This document shows, piece by piece, positions 34,533 to 42,493 of a stretch of DNA of 64,000 nucleotides. The notes below the pieces were generated by a model that saw only the letters and a list, made by a program, of their open reading frames with translations, ran no database searches and was not told where the DNA came from. This stretch comes from Candidatus Paceibacterota bacterium (GTDB lineage Bacteria > Verrucomicrobiota > Verrucomicrobiia > Limisphaerales > UBA8199), in assembly GCA_035452965.1 (NCBI GenBank), contig DAOTCE010000007.1, forward strand, positions 1-64,000, given 5' to 3'. Position numbers and translations under genes: made by a program. Each line of letters begins with the position of its first letter. Within the stretch, counting starts at the first letter, position 1.

Positions 34533-35224
34533 ACAGCCGTAGCAGCATTGCTATTAAGCTTCACCTTGTCGGGAGCTTTGAGTTGCTGATAACTCTTAAA
34601 TAGTTCCTCAGCACTCACATTAGCTTTCACCAATGAAGTAAAGTCATCTTTTGTCAAATGAAGTGCTTCTTCATTCTTGTTGAGATTGTTACGGACCATA
34701 CCAGCAGAGCCGGGTCCGTTCTTTACCAGCAACGTAGCCGTCTCCATCTTGTCTGTCTGATAGTAAGCCTTACCATTCTCGAACATAAGGCAGTAGCCGT
34801 GTTTCGGGAACTTGTAGGCAGTTGTCTTGCTGAACTGGTCGGATGGATGCTGAACTGAAGCATCAAAGCCACGGGCCTTGAAGGCAGCAATGAACTCAGC
34901 TTCGGTGACTTGCTTCGGTGTCCTATTTTCAATAATAAAACGTTCCTTGGTAGCAACGGGCTTGGTGTCCCTTGTGACAGGCCACACCTTGACGGGTGCC
35001 TTGTCTGATTGCTTCTTCAATTCGGCAATCTGCTTCTCATTGGAGGCAATCTTTGCCAGCAATTCCTTATTGGTTGCTTCGGCACGTTCCAAATACTCTT
35101 CGTGCTTTTTCTTGTCATACTCGGACTGAACTTCTCTAGCATCTTCAATTGGTGAAGTAGCTTTGTTTTTCTTCCACACATTGTATTTGGTGGCTAGTTC
35201 TTTTCTGAATTGATTAATCGTCAT
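34526..35224 (-). CDS. Element protein with coiled coil, unknown function
   Basis: About 232 residues from ATG 35224 (ribosome site AGGATAAG; GTG 35242 possible). Residues of about 35-75 are a coiled coil (KKKHEEYLERAEATNKELLA, then KIASNEKQIAELKKQ). The second half is a globular domain (TEAEFIAAFKARGFDASVQH; GYCLMFENGKAYYQTDK). No match to a family I know. It is possibly a phage-like structural or regulatory protein. Confidence 0.65.
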   Translation of the reverse strand: MTINQFRKELATKYNVWKKNKATSPIEDAREVQSEYDKKKHEEYLERAEATNKELLAKIASNEKQIAELKKQSDKAPVKVWPVTRDTKPVATKERFIIENRTPKQVTEAEFIAAFKARGFDASVQHPSDQFSKTTAYKFPKHGYCLMFENGKAYYQTDKMETATLLVKNGPGSAGMVRNNLNKNEEALHLTKDDFTSLVKANVSAEELFKSYQQLKAPDKVKLNSNAATAVW

Positions 35225-35317
35225 ATATCTTATCCTTTTCACGGCATCATTGTTGTTTAGATACGATTCAAGAGCCGTTGAAACTTAAACCATATCCCTG
35301 TGCTATACATAGGGTTG

Positions 35318-35488
35318 TCAAAGGGCTCGTCTCTGCCTTTTACACTCAGCAAGGAGGGACCTCAAAAGGGTCTGTATTTCCTGCTCACTCATAAATGTTC
35401 TCAAGTCCACACCGAAGCAACTTATCATCTTGTCTTTGATAAGTGTCTCGGGGCTTGTCCTAACGGGTAGTGGTTCGTCCTTTTTCAT
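35318..35488 (-). CDS. Small 56-residue element protein
   Basis: Starts at ATG 35488, overlapping the stop of the ParB-like gene (ATGA). Sequence is charged, MKKDEPLPVRTSPETLIKDK then a Cys and a helical EQEIQTLLRSLLAECKRQRR tail. No family recognised; the coupled start is the evidence for translation. Confidence 0.5.
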   Translation of the reverse strand: MKKDEPLPVRTSPETLIKDKMISCFGVDLRTFMSEQEIQTLLRSLLAECKRQRRAL

Positions 35489-35817
35489 AGCAGCAATTCT
35501 TTCATAAGGTCTTCATTGAGCACATAACCTAGGATGTATTGGGCATTGTGTTTTTTGGCCTCAGCAACTCTGTGGCACCCGTCAAGGATTAAGCCTCTAC
35601 CATTCCATACAGCAATGAGTATCGGCACGTCTGGTGTGAGTGATGGGCAAAGGCCATCTTCGTCTCTGATAACAAAGCAACTCATACTGATTGCTACTGG
35701 CTCAAGCTCCAATGCTCTCTGGTAGCAGTGTTCAAGGTTCCATCGTTCTGTGTCTGATATACCGGCAAGCCTATCTCTAAAGTGTCCAGCAGTCAGAGCA
35801 TTGTCTTTGGTTGTCAT
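35485..35817 (-). CDS. ParB-nuclease-like small protein
   Basis: A 110-residue protein with an AAAGGATGA ribosome site. The C-terminal half PILIAVWNGRGLILDGCHRV followed by AEAKKHNAQYILGYVL matches the ParB/Srx fold motif (ILDG-x-HR-x-x-AA), in which a short protein binds nucleotide or DNA. It could be a partition-like or regulatory protein of the element. Coupled by overlap to the 56-residue gene. Confidence 0.6.
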   Translation of the reverse strand: MTTKDNALTAGHFRDRLAGISDTERWNLEHCYQRALELEPVAISMSCFVIRDEDGLCPSLTPDVPILIAVWNGRGLILDGCHRVAEAKKHNAQYILGYVLNEDLMKELLL

Positions 35818-35879
35818 TGTTCATCCTTTAGCACGTGCCCCCCACCTGGTGGTGGGGGAGCTGGCTTTAATCTGTATTG

Positions 35880-36071
35880 CTAATACTCAAAAAAGTGTTC
35901 GGCAAGTTTAGGTGCTGTGTCAAAGGTGGTATCTGGTATTTCATTGCCGACAATTCTTTCCTTCCATCCGTGCTTCGGTGGCCACTTCACACCAAGCTTT
36001 CTCAACGTGTCTCTTGTCCAAGCTCCTCTGGGTGTCATCAGGTCGTTTATCAGTTTATAGGTTATCTTCAT
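35880..36071 (-). CDS. Small 63-residue element protein
   Basis: A basic protein (pattern K-L-I-N-D-L, then WTRDTLRKLGVKWPPKHGWK) with no recognised domain. The first 40 residues could form a small helix-turn-helix. It sits upstream of the ParB-like gene on the same strand, with a GC-rich hairpin (about 35830-35865) between them. Confidence 0.5.
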   Translation of the reverse strand: MKITYKLINDLMTPRGAWTRDTLRKLGVKWPPKHGWKERIVGNEIPDTTFDTAPKLAEHFFEY

Positions 36072-36498
36072 AATCTGTGTGGTTATCTACTCTCTAAATA
36101 CTCTATACGTCGGCAAACCCCCTCTATCCCCCATAGCAGATTAAATAAAAAGCTACGTTGAATAGAAGAGTTCCCAAAGTCATTTCGTTTACCCTTGCTG
36201 ACTTACAATCACTTGGACTGCCTCTAACAAGTAAGGATAGTTTCTTTTATATCGTTCCTCGGACTATCACTGCTTCACATCCTATTCAGTCCCTCCGTAA
36301 TCATCTGATATAGGGCTTCAGGCAATGACTAACTCACGATATTTTTAGAGGAGCATCAATGTTGTCATTCACAGGGTATAGAATTATTTCTGTGAACCCT
36401 TCTCTGCTTTACCCTCAAGGATATTTTGTATTCCGTTTTAACCCCAGCTACGGATGCTAATTACATGTAACTTATGTTAACTACAAACTACGGAGCCG
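36072..36498. other. Non-coding stretch in the element
   Basis: No gene is seen on either strand. The minus strand has a GGACT...AGTCC pairing that recalls a group I intron core, but spacing and partner helices do not fit. It may hold a structured RNA or only promoter sequence for the genes at 35.3-36.1 kb. Confidence 0.4.
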
Positions 36499-36645
36499 TT
36501 ATGACTTATTAAGCTTCTTCTCTCGTGACTTAATGAAAAGCCTAACTTCCTCAATGATAGAAATTGGCATCCAGTAGGAATGTATTTTGTATCCCTTGGC
36601 TGCCATCTTCTCACGATATAGTGTGTCTCGTTCTTGCTTTGTCAT
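36499..36645 (-). CDS. Small 48-residue element protein
   Basis: ATG 36645 to TAA 36499. Sequence MTKQERDTLYREKMAAKGYK, then SYWMPISIIEEVRLFIKSR, resembles the strand plus two helices of small ribbon-helix-helix regulators. A palindrome (36685-36701) lies 40 bp upstream, as expected for a self-regulated repressor. The call is by pattern only. Confidence 0.45.
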   Translation of the reverse strand: MTKQERDTLYREKMAAKGYKIHSYWMPISIIEEVRLFIKSREKKLNKS

Positions 36646-37205
36646 AATGTGTCTTTGTCTCCTTAACTGCCTATAACTATGCTGGACGTAAATGTTACGT
36701 CAATAATTCTCGAAATATCTTTGGGGTGTAAGCTAGGAGTTTCCTAGTCCATAAATGAAGAGCCCCTAACTTGGGGTTAAAGTAAGTCAGGGGCTACGTG
36801 GTTTACAAAATATGTGTTGAAGCTGATGTAAACTACTCTGCTAATACATATACAGAACTTGGCTCTTACACTAAACTATAATTTTCCTAGTGCAACCGAT
36901 ACGTATGATGTCCGAAAACGGACATCAGGTGACCGAGCAAAACCTTTCAGCAAATGAGCAATAATACGTATCAAAGGTGGGTTATGTTGCCAAAAGCTGT
37001 TGTCATATAGACGGGACTGCCCACGGAACCCACAAGACGGCCGGCAATGGGGTTAAGAGATTCCTTGAGGGGGGGGTGGTAGCCCTAAGCCCTTAGCAAT
37101 AGAGCCTGGCTTGGTTCAGGCACGTTTTGATTGGCCTTCCCTCACTCCATATACCCCCAGGCAACTCCTAGCTGGCAGTCGTGTATATCGTGCTATCGTG
37201 AGCAC
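36646..37205. other. Non-coding control region of the element, rich in palindromes
   Basis: About 560 bp without a gene. It contains the operator-like site at 36685, an imperfect stem (36761-36767 with 36789-36795), two copies of the palindrome ATACGTAT (36899-36906, 36964-36971) and, between them, the hairpin TGATGTCCG-AAAA-CGGACATCA (36906-36927). It separates the minus-strand genes from the plus-strand gene at 37206 and is a candidate origin or regulatory switch. Confidence 0.5.
36685..36701. promoter_or_regulatory. Palindromic operator-like site
   Basis: GACGTAA-ATG-TTACGTC, a 7-bp perfect inverted repeat with a 3-bp centre, just upstream of the 48-residue gene. This is typical of a dimeric repressor site. 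Confidence 0.4.
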
Positions 37206-37400
37206 ATGAATGTAATAACAAACAAGGACGGAGCAGTAGCACTCCCAATCACCATCAGCTATACACCCAATCCACGGCACCTAATCTTTGTTGCTGGTCA
37301 GTGGTTTGATATAGACAGCAACGATACCATTCAGATTATTGAAACAAGTGAGGGCAAACGGCAAACGTTCGTGCCGGGTCACGGGTGGGTTATTGAGTGA
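37206..37400 (+). CDS. Small 64-residue element protein
   Basis: ATG 37206 is preferred over an upstream in-frame start at 37131. The protein looks beta-rich (ALPITISYTPNPRHLIFVAG then TIQIIETSEGKRQTFVPGHG) without a known family. It is the only plus-strand gene of the element and converges on the recombinase gene, 8 bp away. Confidence 0.5.
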   Translation: MNVITNKDGAVALPITISYTPNPRHLIFVAGQWFDIDSNDTIQIIETSEGKRQTFVPGHGWVIE

Positions 37401-37408
37401 AGGTGCCG

Positions 37409-39043
37409 TTAAGCCAACAGCATTGACGTGTAGAGGCATTTGCCTCCGTGATTGAATACCTCGAACCGATTGTCCACACTATCCACAACAATCTTGCCGA
37501 TAACCCTTGGCAGAATGGTTCTGAGCTTCAATCGTAAGGAGTTGTCCGTCTGTAGCAATGACTGAACCTTTTTAGCCATGTCATCAAATGCCGATTCTTG
37601 TGGTGAGAACTGATAGGTGTGGGCATCAATCCACTTTCCCATTGATTTATCAGAGGCCAGCACAATCTTCCTCACGTCAAGGAAATCGGTGGGGGTTGTC
37701 TCTGTCTTGAGCAGGTCCATGTTCACGTGGTCCAGCATGGCCTTTACAGCATCCCTCTCCGTGTTCAGCCGTGAGAGTTTGGCCTTTAGCTCTGGCATGG
37801 GCATGGATTCTGACAAGTCAACCAGCCGTTTTATTTGGTCTGTAAGGGCATTGATTCTGGCTTGATGTTTGGTGACAAGGCTACGGAGCTTCTTTGTGTC
37901 GTCTGTCTCACCATTGCCGAGCAGTGTTCGGGGGTCAGCAAGCAAGCACTTCACAAAGAATTCCAGTTCAATCTGATTTAGTGGAACACAGAACTTGTGT
38001 TCACATGGTTGGCCTTGAGCAACGGAGCAGCACCTAATGTATCGGTAAACCTTCTTCCATTTCTTCTTGGTTCTGTAATCGGTTGACTGGCTAAGCACAT
38101 TCATTCTCTTACCACACTTACAGAACACAATACCCTTGAAGATGTTCACAAGGTCAGCAGCCTTGCCTCGGTCGTGGGTGTTTTGTTCCAAGAGCACTTG
38201 GAGCCGATTAAACTCGTCTTGTTTGATGATGGGTTCAAAGAATGACTTGTTGCCCATGTATTCACCAAGCAGCACCCTATTGGTTAGAATGCTCTTGATG
38301 GAACGGGGGGACCACTTGCCTTGGGTCTTCATTGACTTCACACCTTTTCGGTTTAGCTCACCGGCAATGCTGTAAAGGGAATGGCCGTTCAAGTAGTCGG
38401 CAACAAGGTCTTTAATCAAGGGTGTCTTGTCGTTGTGTTCATAGCTCTTGGTGTCCTTGTTCCATGTGAAGTATTTCGGCACGTTGTTGTGTCTGATAAC
38501 TTCACCCTTGAGGATTCGGGAACGTGTTTCTTGTTTGGCTTCACTCACCAGCCTTGACTTCCTAGCCGATTCAGCATGAGCACGGATACACTCACCCAAA
38601 ATCATTTGAAGCAGACCGGTCTCCTTTTCCAGCAAATCTGAATCAATAACTCTTTGGTCATAGGAGAGGGTGAACACGATGCCGATACCGGCATTGATTA
38701 GCTCAAGGAAAAGGGAATATGACTTGATGGGTTTTAGACGGGAAATTCTATCAAAATTCTCACAGAGCAGGATTGAGCCGGCCTTGATTGTTCCATTGTC
38801 AACAAGGTCTTTGAATCGTTTGAGCTCACCACCATCGGCAAGGTTCTCACCCTTGAAGCCACTCTTGGCTGGGTCAAAGAATGTTTCGTCTGAATGAATG
38901 ACTCCGTTTTTCCGGCACCACTTCTTACCGGCCTCTATCTGTCTCCGTTTGGAGTCACCCAAAGATTGTTTGGAACTGCTCCACCGGATGTAAGAATATG
39001 CTGTCCGTGTTCCGGCTTTCTTTTCAGAATTGCTTGTTTTCAT
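37409..39043 (-). CDS. Large serine recombinase (integrase of the comEC element)
   Basis: 544 residues from ATG 39043 (ribosome site TTGGGGGGT; ATG 39079 is in frame but almost at the element end). It has an N-terminal resolvase domain with catalytic serine in YSYIRWSSSKQSLGDS and Arg-rich SKRRQ. The recombinase domain follows (LNRKGVKSMKTQGKWSPRSI, KSILTNRVLLGEYMG), then a zinc ribbon (VFCKCGKRMN...CC...C) and a long coiled coil (about 390-450) of the kind that controls direction. Such enzymes integrate between short asymmetric att sites with a 2-bp core, consistent with the ATG junctions at both ends. Confidence 0.93.
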   Translation of the reverse strand: MKTSNSEKKAGTRTAYSYIRWSSSKQSLGDSKRRQIEAGKKWCRKNGVIHSDETFFDPAKSGFKGENLADGGELKRFKDLVDNGTIKAGSILLCENFDRISRLKPIKSYSLFLELINAGIGIVFTLSYDQRVIDSDLLEKETGLLQMILGECIRAHAESARKSRLVSEAKQETRSRILKGEVIRHNNVPKYFTWNKDTKSYEHNDKTPLIKDLVADYLNGHSLYSIAGELNRKGVKSMKTQGKWSPRSIKSILTNRVLLGEYMGNKSFFEPIIKQDEFNRLQVLLEQNTHDRGKAADLVNIFKGIVFCKCGKRMNVLSQSTDYRTKKKWKKVYRYIRCCSVAQGQPCEHKFCVPLNQIELEFFVKCLLADPRTLLGNGETDDTKKLRSLVTKHQARINALTDQIKRLVDLSESMPMPELKAKLSRLNTERDAVKAMLDHVNMDLLKTETTPTDFLDVRKIVLASDKSMGKWIDAHTYQFSPQESAFDDMAKKVQSLLQTDNSLRLKLRTILPRVIGKIVVDSVDNRFEVFNHGGKCLYTSMLLA

Positions 39044-39057
39044 ACCCCCCAATGTCC

Positions 39058-39068
39058 GTTTAGTGAAA
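39058..39068 (-). repeat. Right arm of the attachment-site dyad
   Basis: GTTTAGTGAAA, the inverted copy of 31469-31479, located 13 bp inside the right ATG core at 39082. Confidence 0.7.
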
Positions 39069-39081
39069 GAGGAAGTCAAGC

Positions 39082-40806
39082 ATGCACATTTTTGCCATCA
39101 GCGGCCTCCACATCGCACTGATCGCGGGAATCCTGGTGGCTTTGCTGCGCGTGGTTCAGGTGCCGCGGATTTGGTGCGGATGGGGCATCATCCCATTGAT
39201 CTGGTTCTACACCGCGGCAACCGGCTGGCAGCCTTCAGCCATCCGGTCGACGGTGATGATGACTATAATCATCGGCGGCTGGGCGTTGAAGCGGCCTAGC
39301 GATCTGGTGAATTCGCTAGCCGCCGCTGCTTTCGTCATTCTGTTGTGGGATCCCCAGCAAGTATTCGGAGCGAGTTTCCAATTATCGTTCTTCGTGGTGC
39401 TCAGCATTGCACTGCTCGTGCCGCCATTCGAGGCAGCGCGTGACCGCCTTCTCAAAACCGATCCACTCCTGCCGGCAGACCTCGAGCCGCCCTGGCGGCG
39501 ATGCTCGAAGACTCCACTGCGATGGCTTACCACGTCACTGGCGGTATCTCTCGCTGCCTGGCTGGGGTCGCTGCCCCTGACGGCCTATTACTTTCATTTA
39601 GCCAGTCCCGTTACTCTCCCGGCCAACCTGTGCATCGTGCCGTTGAGCACCCTGGCGCTGGCGGCCAATCTCGGCAGCCTGATATGCGGGTTCTGGCTGC
39701 CCTGGGTGGCGGAGTTGTTCAACCACAGCGGCTGGTTGTGGATGCGGTGGATGGTCAACGCTAGCAATTGGGCCACACTGTTCCCCGGAACTTACTGGTA
39801 TGTGCAGGGGCCGTCAGTGCTGGGAATTAGTGCCTATTACCTTGCTTTGATAGGAGCACTGTTGAGCAGACTTCTGCCGGCAAAGCAACGCGGCTGGATA
39901 CTGGCAGGCGCGGCAGGCTTGCTTGGATTCTACTTCTGGCATCGCGAGGCGGCACGGCCACCCGTCAGCCTGACGGTGATCCCCGTCAACGGCGGAATGG
40001 CCACCTATTTCCATGCTCAGGCGAAGCGCGACTCGTGGCTGATGGATTGTGGCGTGACCAATTCCGTCGAGTTCATCACCAAGCCCTTTTTGCGGGCCCG
40101 CGGAATCAACCGGCTGCCGAACTTGATTCTGACGCACGGCGACCTGCGTCACATCGGCGGGGCTGGACTCGTCGCGGAGATGTTCCGCGCGCATCACATC
40201 CTGGTCAGCCCCGTGCGCTTCCGCTCGCCCACCTACCGGCAACTCACGCAAGAGTTCGCGCAAGTCCCGGAGTGGGTGCAACGGGTCAGCTCCGATGATC
40301 GGATTGGTTCGTGGACAGTGCTTCACCCGGCACCTGACGACCGTTTTAGCCAGGCCGACGACAGCACGCTGGTCTTGTCCAACAGCATCCATGGCTCACG
40401 GGTGTTGTTGCTTTCCGACCTTGGCCGCGCGGGCCAGAACGCATTGGTAGAAAGAAGCCCCGACCTGCGCGCGGATATTGTCGTCACCGGGCTGCCTACC
40501 CAGGGGGAGCCTCTCGGTGAAACACTGCTGGATGCTATACAACCAAGCCTGATTGTCGTTGCCGATTCAGAGTTCCCAGCCTCGGAGAGAGCCGGAGCAA
40601 AACTGAAAGAGCGATTGGCGCAGAGGAATACACCGGTGATCTACACGCGTTCGGCCGGGGCGGCTACCATCGAGTTTCACAAGTCAGGATGGAAAGCACG
40701 CGCCATGAATGGCGTCCAGTTCACAGCCGGGAGCCCGGCGCCCAAACCAGACGCCACCCCGGCCAGGACAGAGAGCGAGGTCGCAGAGGCCGATTCTCTG
40801 CGCTGA
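39082..40806 (+). CDS. comEC: ComEC C-terminal fragment
   Basis: 574 residues that continue ComEC directly: HIFAISGLHIALIAG and the rest of the transmembrane competence domain (about residues 1-280), then a metallo-beta-lactamase-like domain (about 295-540; LILTHGDLRHIGGAG, where active relatives have THxHxDH, so the metal site is partly degenerate). The ATG lies at the insertion junction, preceded by AGAGGAAG from the element, so this half could be translated by itself. It ends 7 bp from the convergent sulfatase gene. Confidence 0.92.
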   Translation: MHIFAISGLHIALIAGILVALLRVVQVPRIWCGWGIIPLIWFYTAATGWQPSAIRSTVMMTIIIGGWALKRPSDLVNSLAAAAFVILLWDPQQVFGASFQLSFFVVLSIALLVPPFEAARDRLLKTDPLLPADLEPPWRRCSKTPLRWLTTSLAVSLAAWLGSLPLTAYYFHLASPVTLPANLCIVPLSTLALAANLGSLICGFWLPWVAELFNHSGWLWMRWMVNASNWATLFPGTYWYVQGPSVLGISAYYLALIGALLSRLLPAKQRGWILAGAAGLLGFYFWHREAARPPVSLTVIPVNGGMATYFHAQAKRDSWLMDCGVTNSVEFITKPFLRARGINRLPNLILTHGDLRHIGGAGLVAEMFRAHHILVSPVRFRSPTYRQLTQEFAQVPEWVQRVSSDDRIGSWTVLHPAPDDRFSQADDSTLVLSNSIHGSRVLLLSDLGRAGQNALVERSPDLRADIVVTGLPTQGEPLGETLLDAIQPSLIVVADSEFPASERAGAKLKERLAQRNTPVIYTRSAGAATIEFHKSGWKARAMNGVQFTAGSPAPKPDATPARTESEVAEADSLR

Positions 40807-40813
40807 TCCCAAA

Positions 40814-42214
40814 CTACCGCCGCATCCTGCGAAGCAATGCCTTAAGCTCTGCCACGACAGCAGCGTGCTGCGGATCTTGCGCCAAGTTGGCAAACTCGTT
40901 GGGGTCACTGTCGTGGTCGTAGAGCTCTGAGCCCAACTTGCCATCCTGCCACTCGGTGTAACGCCAGCGTTCGGTGCGCACACTGCGCCCGACTGGCCGA
41001 CGCTTGTCGGTGAGACGCACCACCTGTGTGAAGGCGGGGCGGGCCCATTGAGCTTCGGGATTTACCAACAGAGGCCGTAGTGACTTGCCCTCCAGGTCTG
41101 GTGGCGGAGGCAGCCCGCAAATGTCAACCAGTGTGGGATAGAGGTCCAACAGCTCAACAGTGCGCGCGCAGGGTTTTCCCCTGGCAACTCCTCGCCCCGC
41201 TATCACCAGTGGCACGCGGGCCGCCCCTTCAAAGAGCATGGTCTTCATCCATTGCCCGTGCAGACCCAGCAGATAGCCGTGATCGCCCCAGAAGACGACG
41301 ATCGTCGTATCCGCCAGCTTCAAGCGATCCAGCGCAGACAGCACTTTGCCGAGTTGTTCGTCCATGAAACTGACACAGGCGTAATAGCCACGAATCACCT
41401 CCCGCTGCTGTTGCTCGGTAGCCCCCCAGTTTGGCGGCGTGATGAATTGCGCGACCGGGGGGATGTCCTTCAAATCACCTGGGGGACCGCATGGGGCCGG
41501 GATGCTCTCCAGCGGGTAGGACTCGAAGAATTTCCTTGGCGCCAGATGCGGCGAGTGCGGGCGGTAGAAGCCAACGCCAAGAAAGAAGGGACGGTCGCGG
41601 TGTTGTTCAAGCAGCTTGATCGCCTCGGTGGCGACCCTCCCGTCGGTTTGTTCTTCGGAAGTGCCGTCGGCCATCTCATAACAGAGGCAACTGCCCAGGC
41701 TCCGGTGGGGGGTGAAGTTGACCAGCGCATCCTCCTGATCTTTGTCCCGACCCCGGGGGTTTACAACGTGGTCCCAGGAAGCCGGGTCGTCCATGCCGTC
41801 AGCGCCTATCTCCATCGGGACCCCGGCATGGTACATTTTGCCGACACGGGCCGTGAAATAGCCATGCTGCCGGAAAAGCTGGGGTAAGGCAACCGCGTCT
41901 GGCAAGACCTGCCGGAAATGCGGGCCGTTGTTAATAACACGCGTCGTGTCAGGACGGCGACCGGTCATCACGCTGGAGCGCGAGGGATTACACAAGGGGT
42001 ATTGGCAATAAGCGCGGTCGAACCGCACACCACGAGCCGCCAGACGATCGAGGTTGGGAGTCTTGACGAGCGGGTGGCCGTAGCAGCCTAGATCAGCATT
42101 AAGATCGTCCGCCGCGATGAACAGGACGTTGAGTTTCGGCTCCGGCGAGACTGCCCGGACGGAGGCGCCAAGCGCCAACAGCGGCAGGATCAGCAGGAGA
42201 GTATTCCGCTTCAT
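40814..42214 (-). CDS. Type I sulfatase (iduronate-sulfatase-like)
   Basis: A 466-residue exported enzyme with signal peptide (residues 4-21). The formylglycine signature is CNPSRSSVMTGR with Cys75. Metal ligands are Asp36-Asp37 (FIAADDLNADLGCYG) and a later WGDHGYLLGLHGQW. These enzymes hydrolyse sulfate esters of polysaccharides and need a formylglycine-generating enzyme. C-terminal sequence TVELLDLYPTLVDICGLPPP is typical of the iduronate-2-sulfatase-like group. It fits the glycan-degradation genes that follow. Confidence 0.95.
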   Translation of the reverse strand: MKRNTLLLILPLLALGASVRAVSPEPKLNVLFIAADDLNADLGCYGHPLVKTPNLDRLAARGVRFDRAYCQYPLCNPSRSSVMTGRRPDTTRVINNGPHFRQVLPDAVALPQLFRQHGYFTARVGKMYHAGVPMEIGADGMDDPASWDHVVNPRGRDKDQEDALVNFTPHRSLGSCLCYEMADGTSEEQTDGRVATEAIKLLEQHRDRPFFLGVGFYRPHSPHLAPRKFFESYPLESIPAPCGPPGDLKDIPPVAQFITPPNWGATEQQQREVIRGYYACVSFMDEQLGKVLSALDRLKLADTTIVVFWGDHGYLLGLHGQWMKTMLFEGAARVPLVIAGRGVARGKPCARTVELLDLYPTLVDICGLPPPPDLEGKSLRPLLVNPEAQWARPAFTQVVRLTDKRRPVGRSVRTERWRYTEWQDGKLGSELYDHDSDPNEFANLAQDPQHAAVVAELKALLRRMRR

Positions 42215-42493
42215 TGCAACACCCGTCAGGATCGCATTGGGGCACCGGGGAAAGCAAGCACCGCGGTGGCTGGCCGAGCGGCAATACGGCTCCTGAAGTA
42301 ACAGCCAGGCTCATTGGGTTGGACCACAAGCGCTGACGATCCCTGTCTGTCCAACAGACATGTTCCAGGCTGGGAAAGCCGCTTGCGCTTGCCCACGCCT
42401 CGGCTTAGGGTCTTGGCAGAACGACCTGCGGCTGAGTTGTGGAGCCGGGTGCCCGCGAATTCAGCCGCGGCAGCAAACAACAACCGCACAGCT

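Larger units (their letters stand above)
31454..39084. mobile_element. Serine-recombinase element inserted in comEC
   Basis: An insertion of 7628 bp; the ATG at 31454-31456 and the ATG at 39082-39084 are the shared core. Removing one copy plus the insert restores a single in-frame comEC (254 + 574 codons). Both ends carry the same 11-bp sequence in inverted orientation near the core (31469-31479 and 39058-39068). The insert is clearly richer in A+T than its flanks. Contents: large serine recombinase at the right end, restriction-modification genes and a pseudopilin gene at the left, small unknown genes between. Confidence 0.88.

Noticed and set aside
36180..36300. A possible group I intron core (GGACT...GATAGTCC)
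   Set aside because: Only 22 bases separate the two strands, leaving no room for P3 and P8, and no flanking exon or P1 was found.
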